NCBI GenBank assembly: GCA_027924585.1 | Contig: BSBM01000059.1 | Span: 4,092,001-4,156,000, forward strand | DNA length: 64,000 nt | Origin: Larix kaempferi | Lineage: Eukaryota > Streptophyta > Pinopsida > Pinales > Pinaceae | Reading direction: 5' to 3' | Part shown: positions 46,702 to 57,988 of the stretch, piece after piece | How positions within the stretch are numbered: the stretch's first letter is position 1 | Layout of the letters: each line of letters starts with the position of its first letter | Notes under the pieces: model-generated | What the model was told of the DNA's origin: nothing | Database searches by the model: none | The model's input: the letters and a program-made list of their open reading frames with translations, nothing else | Program-made: the position numbers and the translations under genes

Positions 46702-49700
46702 ACTTTCATGCACCTCTATCAAACAACTGCGTTGCCTATGCCATTTATAATCCTCCTTCACGCAAGTCTATCATAGAGAACAATTCAACAAAGAATTTGG
46801 ATTGGATTTAAGACCAATAACACGTTTCTTTGTCACTGTAATTGTGTACCCTACGACATAATTGAATGCCAATGACAACAATATATGTTTTAATTTTTCA
46901 TTCAAAATGATGAATGCCACACGTACTTGGGATAGAATAAGTTTAAGCACTCCTTACATGTTACATGCTATGTTATGGTTTGAGCAAAGAGAACTATCTG
47001 ACTCCAGGCAGCTTTTGTTCTCAATAGTTGATTAAGGACCCTGACTGCTTCTTCTCTATAGCCCTCCCCCCCAAATCTCGTTATACATACTAACTATGTG
47101 GTATGACAGAGTAGAGGATGGGTTGTGAAGCATAAGCAAAACATAGGCAGACCAAGTAGAGAGGAGATGCATATATGGTTGAAGTTATTGTTCTATTCAA
47201 GACCAGCCGATAAGGGAAACAAAATCAAAAGGTAAAGTAGCACTGTCATTCTAAAAATCAAGATTACAAAAACATTTTTGTCCCAGTTCGTACAGTTGAA
47301 CGCAGGAGTGGGCACTCGACATTCTAAGAAAATTGCCATCTTTCAGCATTGTCCCTCACTAGATGTTGTTGCATATTCTCAATCATATTGAAATTCGATA
47401 GCTAGTTGGGATTGTAAGTGTAGTAGCATTGATGGTCTTCATATTAATAAATCCCAAGAATCTTAAACCATGTACTAGAGGAAGGTGTTGATTCGATGAC
47501 TGGGCAATTGGGGAAAATGGTTCATGCAGTAAAGTTTTAGATGCAAAGTGTGAATATCTTGATCTCACTCATTAACTAAATGCATGGAGGCTGGCAGAGT
47601 GGGAACTTCCCCAAATCCCCAGGATTTTTGGTAAAGCTGGGGGGTGCAGTGCACACCCCTGTTTCCCGTAGGGCTGCAATCGTGGTCAGGACGGGGAAGC
47701 ACTCGGTTTCAGAGTGAAAACATTGGTCTTCCTTGTCCCCTCCATTTCAGGAAAGTTAAAGGGTGGCTAAATTCTCAAGAGCTTCGATCGGGCGACAATG
47801 GAAAATAGGGAAAGGAAAGGAGCACATGGAATTATATGCGTGTACACATAAAATATGAAGAAAGAAGCAATTGCTGTTGTTGCTACAGTTGGGAATCGAT
47901 AAATGTCATTCTGAACAACCTTTGATGGAGATTTATGACAAACCCACTCTCGGGTCCAGGCTTCAAATTTGAAGCCTTCAAGGCCCATTTGAAGTTACAA
48001 AATTTCAATCAAATAATAATATTGTGTTTGTACCTTAAAGTTATAGAATTTTAATCAAATAACAATTTTTTTAAATAATTGATGGGATCATGAATGGATA
48101 AAATGATGTACATACCTGTAAATTCATAGGATGTCAGCAATCCAGTCAGCCTTAAAGTTGAGCTCCTCAAAGAAAACAAATTTATTTATATATGTTTATG
48201 GTAGGCTAGCATTGGCAGCTTCGCTCTGCAAACTCTCCTGGAGGAGATAAGGCAGGTGGAACTCGAAAGTAGCTCGACCATGGTGGAGCAGGGGTATAAG
48301 CAAAAGCTTGTTTGTATTCTCGTAATATTATATAATGATGGTCGGAGCCATGGAAGCATGGAATTCAAGCATTGACTCGATACAACAAAGAAAACACAAG
48401 GTGGGATTTGAGAGCCACAGGATTGACTTGATACAACAAAGAAAACACAGGTGTGAGGCTGGGATCCATAGACGGTAGGATTAACTTGATACAACAAAGA
48501 AAAAACAGGGTTGTGGGCAGGGGCCATGGGCGAGAGCGGCGGCCTTCAACATTACAAGAAGTTTATGGATTGTGGAGTTTGTCTGAAATGCCAAATTCAG
48601 GGCAAATTAACATAATATATTATACATTGAATACTCAATTAACTCACGGAGTTGGAAGTCACGAATTGGTATGTGATAACTGGTAACTTGGTAAGACCAC
48701 TTCCAGCAACACGTATGAGCCAATAAACGATGTTTATTAAAGTTGTTGATGCCATTAAATGTGTTAAACACGTAAGCACTCACCGCTAACATGAGAACAT
48801 AGAAGCGTTCAAGCCATGGGCTGCACAGTGTAAGCCCGTCCACATAAGCTGGTCAACGATATTATTAGAGGCCCAATGGTCCATGATCCATCGATGATCG
48901 GACACGTGGATATTGGAGAGTAACCAAGTACCAAGTCCCACTCCCAAGTCACCTAGCTAGTAGCCGCATTCCCAATTTCCCACTGAAAACTGTCGAAGGA
49001 TGAAATTTGAAGCTGCCCTTCTGTTGCAATTTTAAACCGTAGTGGTTAATTTAATTATTGACAAGCTTACCATGAAATTAAATTTTTTTTGCATGGTAAA
49101 ATTTGAGGTGGTCTTCTATGACGTGTAAAATGGCCTCTAAAGGGTCCTGAAGGCTTCAAATTTGAAGCCTGGGTGCGATGTTGAAATCTATACATCCTAA
49201 CCAAGTTTAATGGATTGAAATCTATACATCCTAACCAAGTTTAATGGATATATTATCCAGATCTATCAACATTCTTCAATATTACAGCGTATTCACCATT
49301 CTTCCTAGGGCTTTGAGAGCATCCAAAGTAGTGAAGACTTGGGAGGGCACATCATACTACACATCAGGGAGAGTACATTCCTCTTGCATTTTCCTCTCTT
49401 AGCAATCTGAGTATAAAGGGCGCAGGAGTTACAACCAATACTTCCCATTGAACAATGGTGTATCCATCAGAGTTTGGGGCAGCAAACTCTCTTACTTTCT
49501 AGCGCGGGGTTTCTCCTTGAGGTTGGGGCGCATCCATTCATCAAGGAGGTAAGTTTATTCATAAGAGGGGCAGCAGAATCAACATTCTTGTTGACTGTTA
49601 TTGCAGGCAGGATTTGTTAAGGAGGAGCATTCTCCCATTTGGAAGCCTGAGTACAAATGGGGGCGCATTCATGAAGGAAGACTTGTCATCCAAATTGTAG

Positions 49701-50878
49701 GCCAAAACTGATATTTAAGGCAACGATCAATTTTATAATAAGGTATGATCATTACAGCAGTGTTCTTGTTACAGTAGCAAGCTCGGAACTCTATCTACAG
49801 GCAGCGAATCATTGGATTTTCCACTGCTAGGGTAAAGCAATCATCAACTACTGCGTGGGTATCTAGTGAAGGCGTGGGCATATTTAGCAATCTATTTCCA
49901 GTGAAGAAGATCACGATCTATTGAGTATGGCAGTGTCTTACCTTTATTGGCAGCAAAGCAATACCCTGGCAGCCAATCATTGATTGGAGAATCATTCCAT
50001 CTCTCATAAAGGCGTGAACCATTTCAGTGTATTACATACCTGTGGAGAGGTCACAATCTATACATGCAAGACTGCTGAAGTTGTAAGGAAGTTGTATCTT
50101 CATTATTGGGGGTTGTACCTGCTTATTGGAGTTCATACTCAACCTATTTAGGCGTCTTTCCTTGGACAACCTACTTCTTAAAAGCTCTATATTCAAGATC
50201 AATTTCTCTATAAGCTGCTACAACCCTCTCCACTGTTTAAGGTCAGGGTTATGCTATTTCTGATTTACATTTACTAGGGACTGTTTAGAAGCAATAACTA
50301 TTATCAGATTTGAATGCACATTTCGTATTTAATTAAATAGATGGCAAGCTGGAGATTATGGGGTTTAATATGTTTATTAACTTCAATACAACGTACCATT
50401 AATGTGTGGATAATCCACTAACCCATAAACATTGAAAACCACCAACAAACCAAAGTAAACCAGCACCTACAGCAAATCAAAGGACAGTAAACTCATGCAG
50501 TAGACCACGTGGGATATTACAGCCTTTGACGGGAGTGTTTTTTCTTGAGTTACCCTTTCCTTGCACCTCTTTCTTGCGACCCCTTTATTTATTTTTCTTT
50601 TTTCTTTTATTTATATTATTAGCCTTTTTTCACTTAGTCCCTTTGCTTTAGATTTGGTTTTGATAACCTGGTACGTAGGGAACTTGGCTTATTGCAAGGG
50701 AGCATTGCTCATGTATATAACATTTATAATTTAGTTGCATAAACCGTACAGTACTTTGACACTTTTGTTTTGATATAGGCATTCATACATGGGAATAGTA
50801 TTGAGACCTTAGAACATAACATATGTCAAGTCAATTATGAAAGGTGACTTGATGAAAATGAGTGAAAAGGCTAGTGGA
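46702..50878. repeat. Segmental tandem duplication, copy 2 (4177 bp)
   Basis: Matches copy 1 from 'actttcatgcacctc' to 'gaaaaggctagtgg'. Differences include a small deletion near 47690, loss of about 40 bp near 49846, and an extra segment of about 268 bp at 50284-50551 that copy 1 lacks. The close match implies a recent duplication or ongoing homogenisation. Confidence 0.93.
47959..49169. mobile_element. Putative inverted-repeat element with palindromic termini, copy 2
   Basis: The same 18-bp palindromes lie at 47959-47976 and 49152-49169. In this copy the right end continues CTGGGTGC, which mirrors the left flank GGTCCAG better than in copy 1, so the inverted terminus may extend to about 26 bp. 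Confidence 0.45.
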
Positions 50879-51194
50879 ATGACATAGCATGAAATATGGC
50901 TAGGTAAAAAGTGTGAAATCACAAGAAATGAGTGTTACACCTACCTAAATAGTTAGGGATACACTTGACTCACAAGATGATACACTTTTAAAGGAAATCA
51001 TGGCCACACCATGATACATCCTTAGCTATGAAACAACAATTTAAAGTACATGAGCCACTATAGAGCAACTTCAACGACCCCTCATGGTCATATCCCGCAT
51101 AGAAGAAGGCAATCCCCATGTGTCAACAAGTATAGCATATGTCATAACACTGGAATCAACTAAAAATCCCCATCAACCTTTGGCACATAACATC

Positions 51195-51300
51195 ATGATT
51201 TGAACTAGCTGGAAGTGTCTGTCAAATATCCATGATTTGAACAAGCTGGAAATGTCTCTATCAAATATCCATGATTTGAACAAGCTGGAAGTGTCTCTAG
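51195..51300. repeat. Tandem repeat, unit of 37-39 bp, three copies
   Basis: Units begin at 51195, 51232 and 51271 ('atgatttgaac(t/a)agctggaa(g/a)tgtct'). Confidence 0.88.
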
Positions 51301-51551
51301 TCATCCCTACATGTTAGGTGGTACTGGTAACAAGGCTAGATGCCTCCACCTGATGTATACATGCAACGTGCTTTAGCATAAGAGGGCCCCAGTTTAACAA
51401 ATTGTGTTATCACGAATAGAGGCATTTTTGTCTAAGTTGGGCTTCATACCTATGTTATGTTAATCACCTTGTATATACATATAAACTGATAGCTCTCGTA
51501 GTAAGACTTAGGCTTCTTTTCATACTCATAATTTTTTATGTGCTCTCCTAT

Positions 51552-51641
51552 TTATTTCATGTGAATACACATTGTGTTTACTTATTTCATGTGAATACAC
51601 ATTGTGTTTACTTATTTCATGTGAATACACATTGTGTTTAC
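51552..51641. repeat. Tandem repeat, 30-bp unit, three exact copies
   Basis: 'ttatttcatgtgaatacaca' begins each unit at 51552, 51582 and 51612; the three 30-bp units are identical. They lie just upstream of the FANCM-like coding remnants. Confidence 0.93.
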
Positions 51642-51661
51642 TGTTTCATTTATCATTAAAT

Positions 51662-54119
51662 TCATACCACAAGGAAAATCCATGCTCGACAAATTATCAT
51701 ATTCTTCAAGCAGTTTGCATGCAGCAAATCTTGATGAAAAACATGGCTCATATGATTATCAAAAGAAATCTGGAATAAACAAGGAGCACTTAGGCAATCA
51801 AAGGGAAATATTTGTAGAGGAATCAGTAGCTGCCCTAACCCCAAGGGGAAAAGTTTCACCTTTTCCTTATGTTGTATGATATAATCACTGGGTTTGTCAT
51901 TTGGATTTTGAATCAATGGCTCGTCTGATGTGTAAGTTTTTGAAGTTAAAAAACCAAGTATCATGTTTGATTACTAGCAACAATACTCCAACATCCTTTG
52001 CTTCACGTGAAGAATCCCAAATAGAAACTTCTGGAGTGATTTGAAAAACGTTCCATTTTTGTGTCAATTTGCAAAACTTACTGCAAATACACCAAAATGA
52101 CTGGCCAGAGCTCTAGATAATTGATTTTTCTTTGCAGAGGCTTAAACAACTGACTTTTACCCGAAGCCGCCCATGCACAAAAATTTATCCTGTACATATT
52201 GTTTGAATTGAAGAAGGTTTTGGCAAACTTTCTGTATTGTCGGACTTGATGGTTCTGTGTATTAGCTTTGTTTGTGATGGATATTTTCTCATAAATAATG
52301 ATATTTGAGGTGGTTCAGATCCACCTTTGTCTATTGTGTTTCCACATTTTTTTAACCACAAAGTTACTGTGTTCAATTGTTTATGATATTGTAAAGTGCA
52401 TTTGTTGGCTGTATTGGCTCATGGGTATTAGACAAGCTACCGTATGAATGGGAGTAGAAGTTAGTTTTATACCGGTGTGATATTAGCTTCATAAACTTAA
52501 ACCTCAATGTAGTTTTTAAACATTTTTTTATTCTACAGAAGGGAGATGCTTTTCTTGAGAATATTTTGTTTAATCTGGTAATGAAATGAACTGTCTTCAG
52601 GAATAACAGCTGATAGACCTGAGCTTGATGATTTGGTTTCTGAAGAACATCACATTCAGCTTTGCATTCCATCCACACAATCTGGAAAGTTGGTCAGTGA
52701 TTCACAACAAACATTTCAAGAAGTCAATGCTTCTTATCGTTCTTTTGAAGTAGATGAATCATTATCAAAGAACAAATCCTTATCTGATGAAGCCTCAAAG
52801 CAGGAGTCCTCAGATGCAACTTTACATGATAAAGAAGCATCACTAAATGTCTCAAGTTCTTGCAAAACCTCACTGCATCGTTGTCTTTACAATACAGGAT
52901 TTGTATCTGTGAATCAAGAGTTATAATTTTATCTCGCCCAAGTCTTCCTCTGTTAAATAACCTTTCTAGTGCTGTTACTTTGATGACTGGAAATAATTCA
53001 CTAGAGGCAAGTTCGAAGAATCCAGTTTCCCCTCCCTTAAGGATCTGGATAGGTAATTCAGAACATGTTGAATGTATGACTCCTAATCGTTCAAAGGAGA
53101 AAGTTTCTTCTGGGATGTTAAATGTCAGCTCTCCCCTTAGTAGTGCAAACCTGATTGTTTCTCCTGAGTAGATGACTCCTGAACAGAGCAAGGTCTGCGG
53201 TCCTCCTAATGGTCTTATAAATGTGATTGATTCTCTTGAACTGTCAGCACAACTCCTAGAGGTCAGAGGAATGTTACTTCTTATGATGCAAGAGCAGATG
53301 TTCAAACGCCCCCGTTCAGTGATAAATTGTTTGAAATTCCTAAAGAAGTGGTGCTTGCAACACCTGATAGCTGTTTTCAAAACTTTACACATGATTTGAA
53401 ATAAAATATATTTCGACCTTTATCTACTGCTGATGCAAACTATGTTGACTTTCTGTAAGGGATATTGTTCCAGAGTCTCCCACTGCAATAACAAATTTTC
53501 TGCAGCAACCTATCTCTAATTTGGCTTTTGATAAAACTAGAAGCTATTCTAAGTCCCCTTCCCGAGGCATTATAGCATCTTCATGGGACGAACAGGTCAC
53601 ATATCTCCGTGAGAAGGGCATGAATGAACATGGTGACTATAGTAATACAGAAATTTGCAAGATTCCGAAGGAGAATCAATTTGTTATTCCTGCTGATGTT
53701 TCACCAGCGTTAGTGATGTCAAACAACATTGAATTGAAAAGTTTGACTACAAGAAACTGTTCACCAGATAATGCAGAACAGTTAAATTTTGAGTGTCTTA
53801 GTGTTTCAAAATCCTCTACAGTAAAGGAAAATCTACACCATTGATCACTCTATTTCAAAATCCTCTACAGTGAAAGGAAAATATACACCATTGATCACTC
53901 AAATGAGCAATAGTTGTAGTGAAGATTGGCATTTAAGCACTGCTGGAACAGAAAAATCTGTTCAAAGACCATGCAAATTTAAACGCCTATGCAAGCGCAA
54001 AGATGACAGTGAAGCTCAGGTCTCTGCATCTCCATCTCCATCTCAGATACCTTATACAAGAAAGAAGAAACATGATATTACCAATGATAGTATACAAAGG
54101 AAATCAAAGCTCTCAAAAG
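51662..54119 (+). pseudogene. FANCM: FANCM-like gene, middle coding region, disrupted
   Basis: FANCM is a DNA translocase that remodels stalled forks and limits crossovers. Only the region C-terminal to its helicase is here. A likely exon (51662-51879) encodes a serine-rich linker. After an acceptor at 52600/52601 (tgtcttcag) a long exon runs to 54119, carrying DIVPESP (53461), which resembles the VPESP motif of plant homologues. It is broken repeatedly: a stop and frame change near 52924, an in-frame TAG at 53169-53171, a frame change near 53265, a TAA at 53401-53403, another frame change near 53450, and a duplication-linked one at 53804-53901. The helicase exons are not in the window. Either this copy is a pseudogene or the assembly is locally poor. 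Confidence 0.6.
53804..53901 (+). repeat. 49-bp tandem duplication inside the FANCM-like exon
   Basis: 'tttcaaaatcctctacagt' begins both copies (53804 and 53853). The first copy lacks one A after 'gt', so its frame ends at TGA shortly after. The second copy keeps the coding phase that continues to 54119. Confidence 0.88.
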
Positions 54120-54241
54120 GTTAGCTATTTTCAGCTTGGTATTATTTTCTTATTTATCTTCTGTCTCGATATAGAGGTGAGAACTGAATGAAGTAGTGTA
54201 ATTTTCTATTTTTGGACTAAAGGTTTGGTTTTTGGTTGCAG

Positions 54242-55613
54242 CAAAACAACATTCAAAGATCTCTGCCCAGCTATTCATTGATGAGGAAGCAGAGTAAGAT
54301 AATGACTTTGATGCCCGACTCCTTGTTTCTTTAAATGTGTTGCGATTGAGTTGTGAACACTCCTGCTTTATTAAATACCCAGGAAATTTATATTTGGCTA
54401 CAAGTTCAAATATGATTAGAAGAAATGTTGATTTGATCATTCTATATTTATTTCTCATTGGTAGCAAAATGTATTTCTTTGAGGTTGATGAACATGATAC
54501 TGACATTAATGAAGGAGAATCGCAATCAGATAGCTTTATAGACGATAGGGTAGAACCGACAGCAACATCTACTCAATCTGAAGGCGATCAAGTTGACATA
54601 ATGGTAGTCTACAGGTTTGTTTAGACTGATAAAGAAAGCTTTTGGTTCATAGTTTTATGTTTTCTTTTCCCTATTCTATTTCCAAAGGAGCAATTTATCA
54701 TCTTTCATAAACTTCTTGTTGCCTTCTACTTTTTCAGCTACACATTTCTTTAAGCGTGACTAATGGACTTCATTGATTTTAAATTTTTGCTGTGATCTGT
54801 CTTGACAGGAGGTCCTTATTCACACAGTCGCCATTAGATGAAGAGTTGAATCCCTGGGCTCATTTTTGTCGGCCACAGGTATTTACTGGAAGTGAAAGTC
54901 CAGATCCTTCAGAAAGTATTACTGCTTCTGTAGATAACAATATTGGATCTGATACAAGATCTTTGGCTACATCGTCTGCACCAACTCTGATTAGGAATAC
55001 AGATAATAAAACCTTCAGCTCTATGGGACTATACAATGCTGTTGACGATTCAAGAGTAGTTGAACTCAAGCCTAGCTCAAGTGAGGAAAAACACAGTAAG
55101 ATGGAATCTAGAAAAAGAAAACTAAGTTTTCAGCTAGTTGATTTTACTGGAAAGTCAAATTTTTTTGAGAGCCAAGTACCACCATTTTTAGTGGAAAACT
55201 TGAGAGAGAATTTGAGTAGTTCATCATTTATAGAAAATGAGCCCAATCAGTCCTTGGGTCGCACTTTTGATGATGATCTTTTTGAGGGCCTTGACCTTGA
55301 TGCTCTAGAAGCAGAAGCTACTGAGATGGCACGTTTGAGATCAAACATGGATGCTGGGGCAGGGAAGATGACATCTCTGGTAAAATCACGTTTGCCCAAT
55401 ACTCACGATCTGGACTTGGGCTGTTCTGTGAAGCCCGTTTCCGTGAACATTGCCACTAGCATCAAACAGCCAAGTAGGGCATCTGTTGTAGAAAATTGCA
55501 TCAATGGCAAAGATTATTCGTTTGCTGAAGACTTGAAAGAAAAGAAAGAAGAAAATAGAAATGATATCGATCTGGATTTTCTCTGCACGCCATCTTTTGA
55601 CCTGGGCATATAA
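54242..55613 (+). pseudogene. FANCM: FANCM-like gene, last three exons, frame intact
   Basis: Exons 54242-54293, 54465-54614 and 54809-55613 join across GT-AG introns in consistent phase, and the first joins the exon ending at 54119. The product reads AQLFIDEEAD, later SDSFIDDRVEPT, then VDIMVVYRRSLFTQSP across the last junction. This order (F-D-E-A block, D-D block, then a Y-x-x-S-x-x-S-P block) matches FANCM from plants and animals as I know it. The final exon adds an acidic DDDLFEGLDLDALEAEA helix and ends CTPSFDLGI before TAA at 55611-55613. An alternative acceptor after TTTGAG (54483) would suit the homology better but is one base out of phase. Because the upstream exon is broken, I call the whole locus a pseudogene; this part alone would translate. 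Confidence 0.68.
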
Positions 55614-55718
55614 TATAGGGATCGGTCAAAGAGTCATTTTGGATTTCATATGGCATGCCGTGAAGGATTTTTCTTCTCCCAAGATTTGTGAGTGAACTGT
55701 AAGCTCGCTTGTTTATTT

Positions 55719-55897
55719 TTTTTTCCACAGATAGGTGAAATGGCGCGCTTCATTGAGCGAAGGCGCCGCGAATACAACAGAAGATCACAGGTTCCGAGTT
55801 CAAATCGCAGCACAGTCAACATTGTTTGTCTGGGGTCGAACCCGGGTGGGGACGGCAACAGCCGACCGCCCCAACCACCTGGGCTATACATATGCCC
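55719..55897 (-). mobile_element. tRNA-derived SINE (179 bp) with 11-bp target duplication
   Basis: CTTGTTTATTT occurs at 55708-55718 and 55898-55908. Between them, read on the minus strand, are an A-box TAGCCCAGGTGG (55886-55875) and a B-box GGGTTCGACCCC (55843-55832) spaced as in a tRNA head, then an unrelated body, then an A-rich tail next to the left duplication. This is the layout of a SINE transcribed by RNA polymerase III. It lies about 100 bp after the FANCM-like stop codon. Confidence 0.87.
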
Positions 55898-56184
55898 CTT
55901 GTTTATTTAGATGTGACTTCTGATTGTGCAGCCATAAGATATTTATTTAGCTCTGCATGTGTTGACCATGATATCCAGGTGGATCTTGCAAGGTTGGACA
56001 TTCTCTGCTGGCCACTGACAACTTATTTGGATGAATTACATATGTACATGGGGTTCCCTGAAGCTTGAGGTTCCCTTGGATAACGAAGATATCGGCATTT
56101 TCTGGGACCAGTCTTAATGCATTGTACAATCTGTACCATATTAAATTGCCACTAACTATATTCATAGCCTTTGAAGTTCTGCTT

Positions 56185-56771
56185 ACCTCGAGGATGTCAA
56201 GATCAACAATTGAACCTTCCTCATAGGAAGATCAAGTGGGCAGCCTTGAGGGATCTCAAATTTTAGATCTTGATAAAATACATTCATGTCCATTCTGGAC
56301 ATCCATCTCCCGTTATTTAATTCTGGGCTTGAAGGATTTCAAGAAACAACATAGTTGGGATGGTAAATATTGTTTATATTCATTTCGTATTAGGAACTCT
56401 GTAAGGTGGGATTTTCAATCTTGTTTTCACTAACTATATTCAAAGTTTTTGGATGTCGTACCCCGGGGTGTCAAGACCAGCATCTGAAACTTCCCCATAT
56501 ACAAATAAAGTGGGCAGCGTTGAGGGATCACAAAATGTAGATCTTTATAAAATACATCAGTGTCCATTCTGGACATCCATCTTCCATTATTTAGTCCAAG
56601 CATGAAGGATTTCAAGAAAGAGCATAGTTGGGATGGTGTTGGTTCTACTCATCGCGTATTGGACATCAGTGTCCATTCTGGACATCCATCTTCCATTATT
56701 TATTCCGAGCTTAAAGGACTTCAAGAAATAGTATAGTTGGGATGGTGTTGGTCCTACTCATCGCATATTGG
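56185..56771. repeat. Diverged tandem repeats (275-bp unit with a nested 109-bp unit)
   Basis: Units start at 56185 and 56460 ('acc(t/c)cg...gatgtcaaga', 'aagtgggcagc'). Within the second, a 109-bp block beginning 'acatcagtgtccattctgg' (56554) is repeated at 56663. The small frames here arise from the repeats. From 56772 to 57117 nothing else is recognised. Confidence 0.8.
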
Positions 56772-57117
56772 AAACCATGTGAGATGGGCTTTTTCTGGAC
56801 ATCATTCTGTATAGATATCCTCAAGCATATAGTGTTCAAACATGTTTGTAGCCAGGGTCTGAATTCTACTTAGATGGACGCATGCCGTCCCATCTATAAT
56901 GTAGTAGGTGTCCTGTCAAGGATTTTAAATAATGAACCTCAATGGAAGCATTCTCTTTCGAGGCTGGAGCATTTTGTCAGTAAGCTGACAAATGAATATC
57001 AGGTTGTTTAATAGTCAAGGTTTTGCCACTTTGTTGATTAGATTTGTCCAAATAAATGAACATCAAGGTTGCTTAATAGCCACGGTTCTCTTTTTCATGT
57101 GCTGTTCCATTACAGCA

Positions 57118-57203
57118 CATCCATCAAATCAAATCATATGCTGCTTCATTACAGTGCATTCATCCATCAAATCAAATCATATGTTGCTTCATTACAGTGC
57201 ATA
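57118..57203. repeat. 43-bp tandem duplication
   Basis: 'catccatcaaatcaaatcat' begins both copies (57118 and 57161), each ending 'cattacagtgcat'. Confidence 0.92.
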
Positions 57204-57547
57204 GCATTAAATCAAATTAGATCAAGATGCTTAGGTGGACATTGTAAAGTATAGTAGTAATATTCGAGTAGTATAAATATGGATACAAATATAATTCAGT
57301 ATTGAAAAAATATGTCAAAAAATCTAATAAAATTAAAATAAGGAAGTGACATTTTATAAATACAAACCATTCAAAATTTAAAAGTAACATTCATTATTCA
57401 TAATAAGAAACTTCAAACGTATCTCAAATTTGTAACATAACATTTAGAATATTACATAAAACAATAGTCACAAATTTGTTGAATGACTTGAGTTTGTGTT
57501 GAGATTTACTTATATGGAAATATATATAGGTTGAAGATTCACTAATG

Positions 57548-57983
57548 TGTTGGATTTTGTGCAACTTCAGAAGATATTCTTATTGTATTGATTGTACCTC
57601 CTACAGGAGTTGATCTTGATGTAATTAATCATGTAAACCCTAGAAAGAACAATGTAAACCTTGGGGTGAAAATCAAGTAAAGAAAATAATTATTAAATGT
57701 ATTTTTATAGTTAGGAAAAATGCCACTTTGGCAAGTATCTTCAGTTAGGAGAAGATATTTTGGGGTTTCTACTTAGAAAGTTCTTTCACCTTTATCTCTC
57801 TCATCATTGTACTCTGTTCTAAGAATTCTTCATCTCTATACAAAGGTTGCTGGGTTTTCTCCCGATTCGGTTTCCCAGGATGAATTCTCGTATTCTTTGT
57901 TTCTGTGCTTTCTCTTTCTTCTAGTGATCCTATTGATCTTATGCAATTGAATTATAATGCTATAATTATATGAAAAACTAACA
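57548..57983. mobile_element. Solo LTR (436 bp) with TAATG target duplication
   Basis: The block starts TGTTGGATT and ends AAACTAACA, with TAATG directly on both sides (57543-57547 and 57984-57988). It contains 'gttgctgggttttctccc...tttcccagg' (57846-57880), the same 3'-LTR block as in the copia LTRs, which points to plus orientation. No internal region is present, so it is a solo LTR. Confidence 0.88.
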
Positions 57984-57988
57984 TAATG

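Noticed and set aside
55692-55910. Plus-strand frame starting near 55735 that looks like a further FANCM exon (ARFIERRRREYNR)
   Set aside because: It lies wholly within the SINE bounded by 11-bp duplications, so it is an accidental translation.
57760-57795. GAAAGTTC in the solo LTR at 57.5 kb as a heat-shock element
   Set aside because: Only two adjacent blocks are present, and the third is wrong; this is below the usual minimum.
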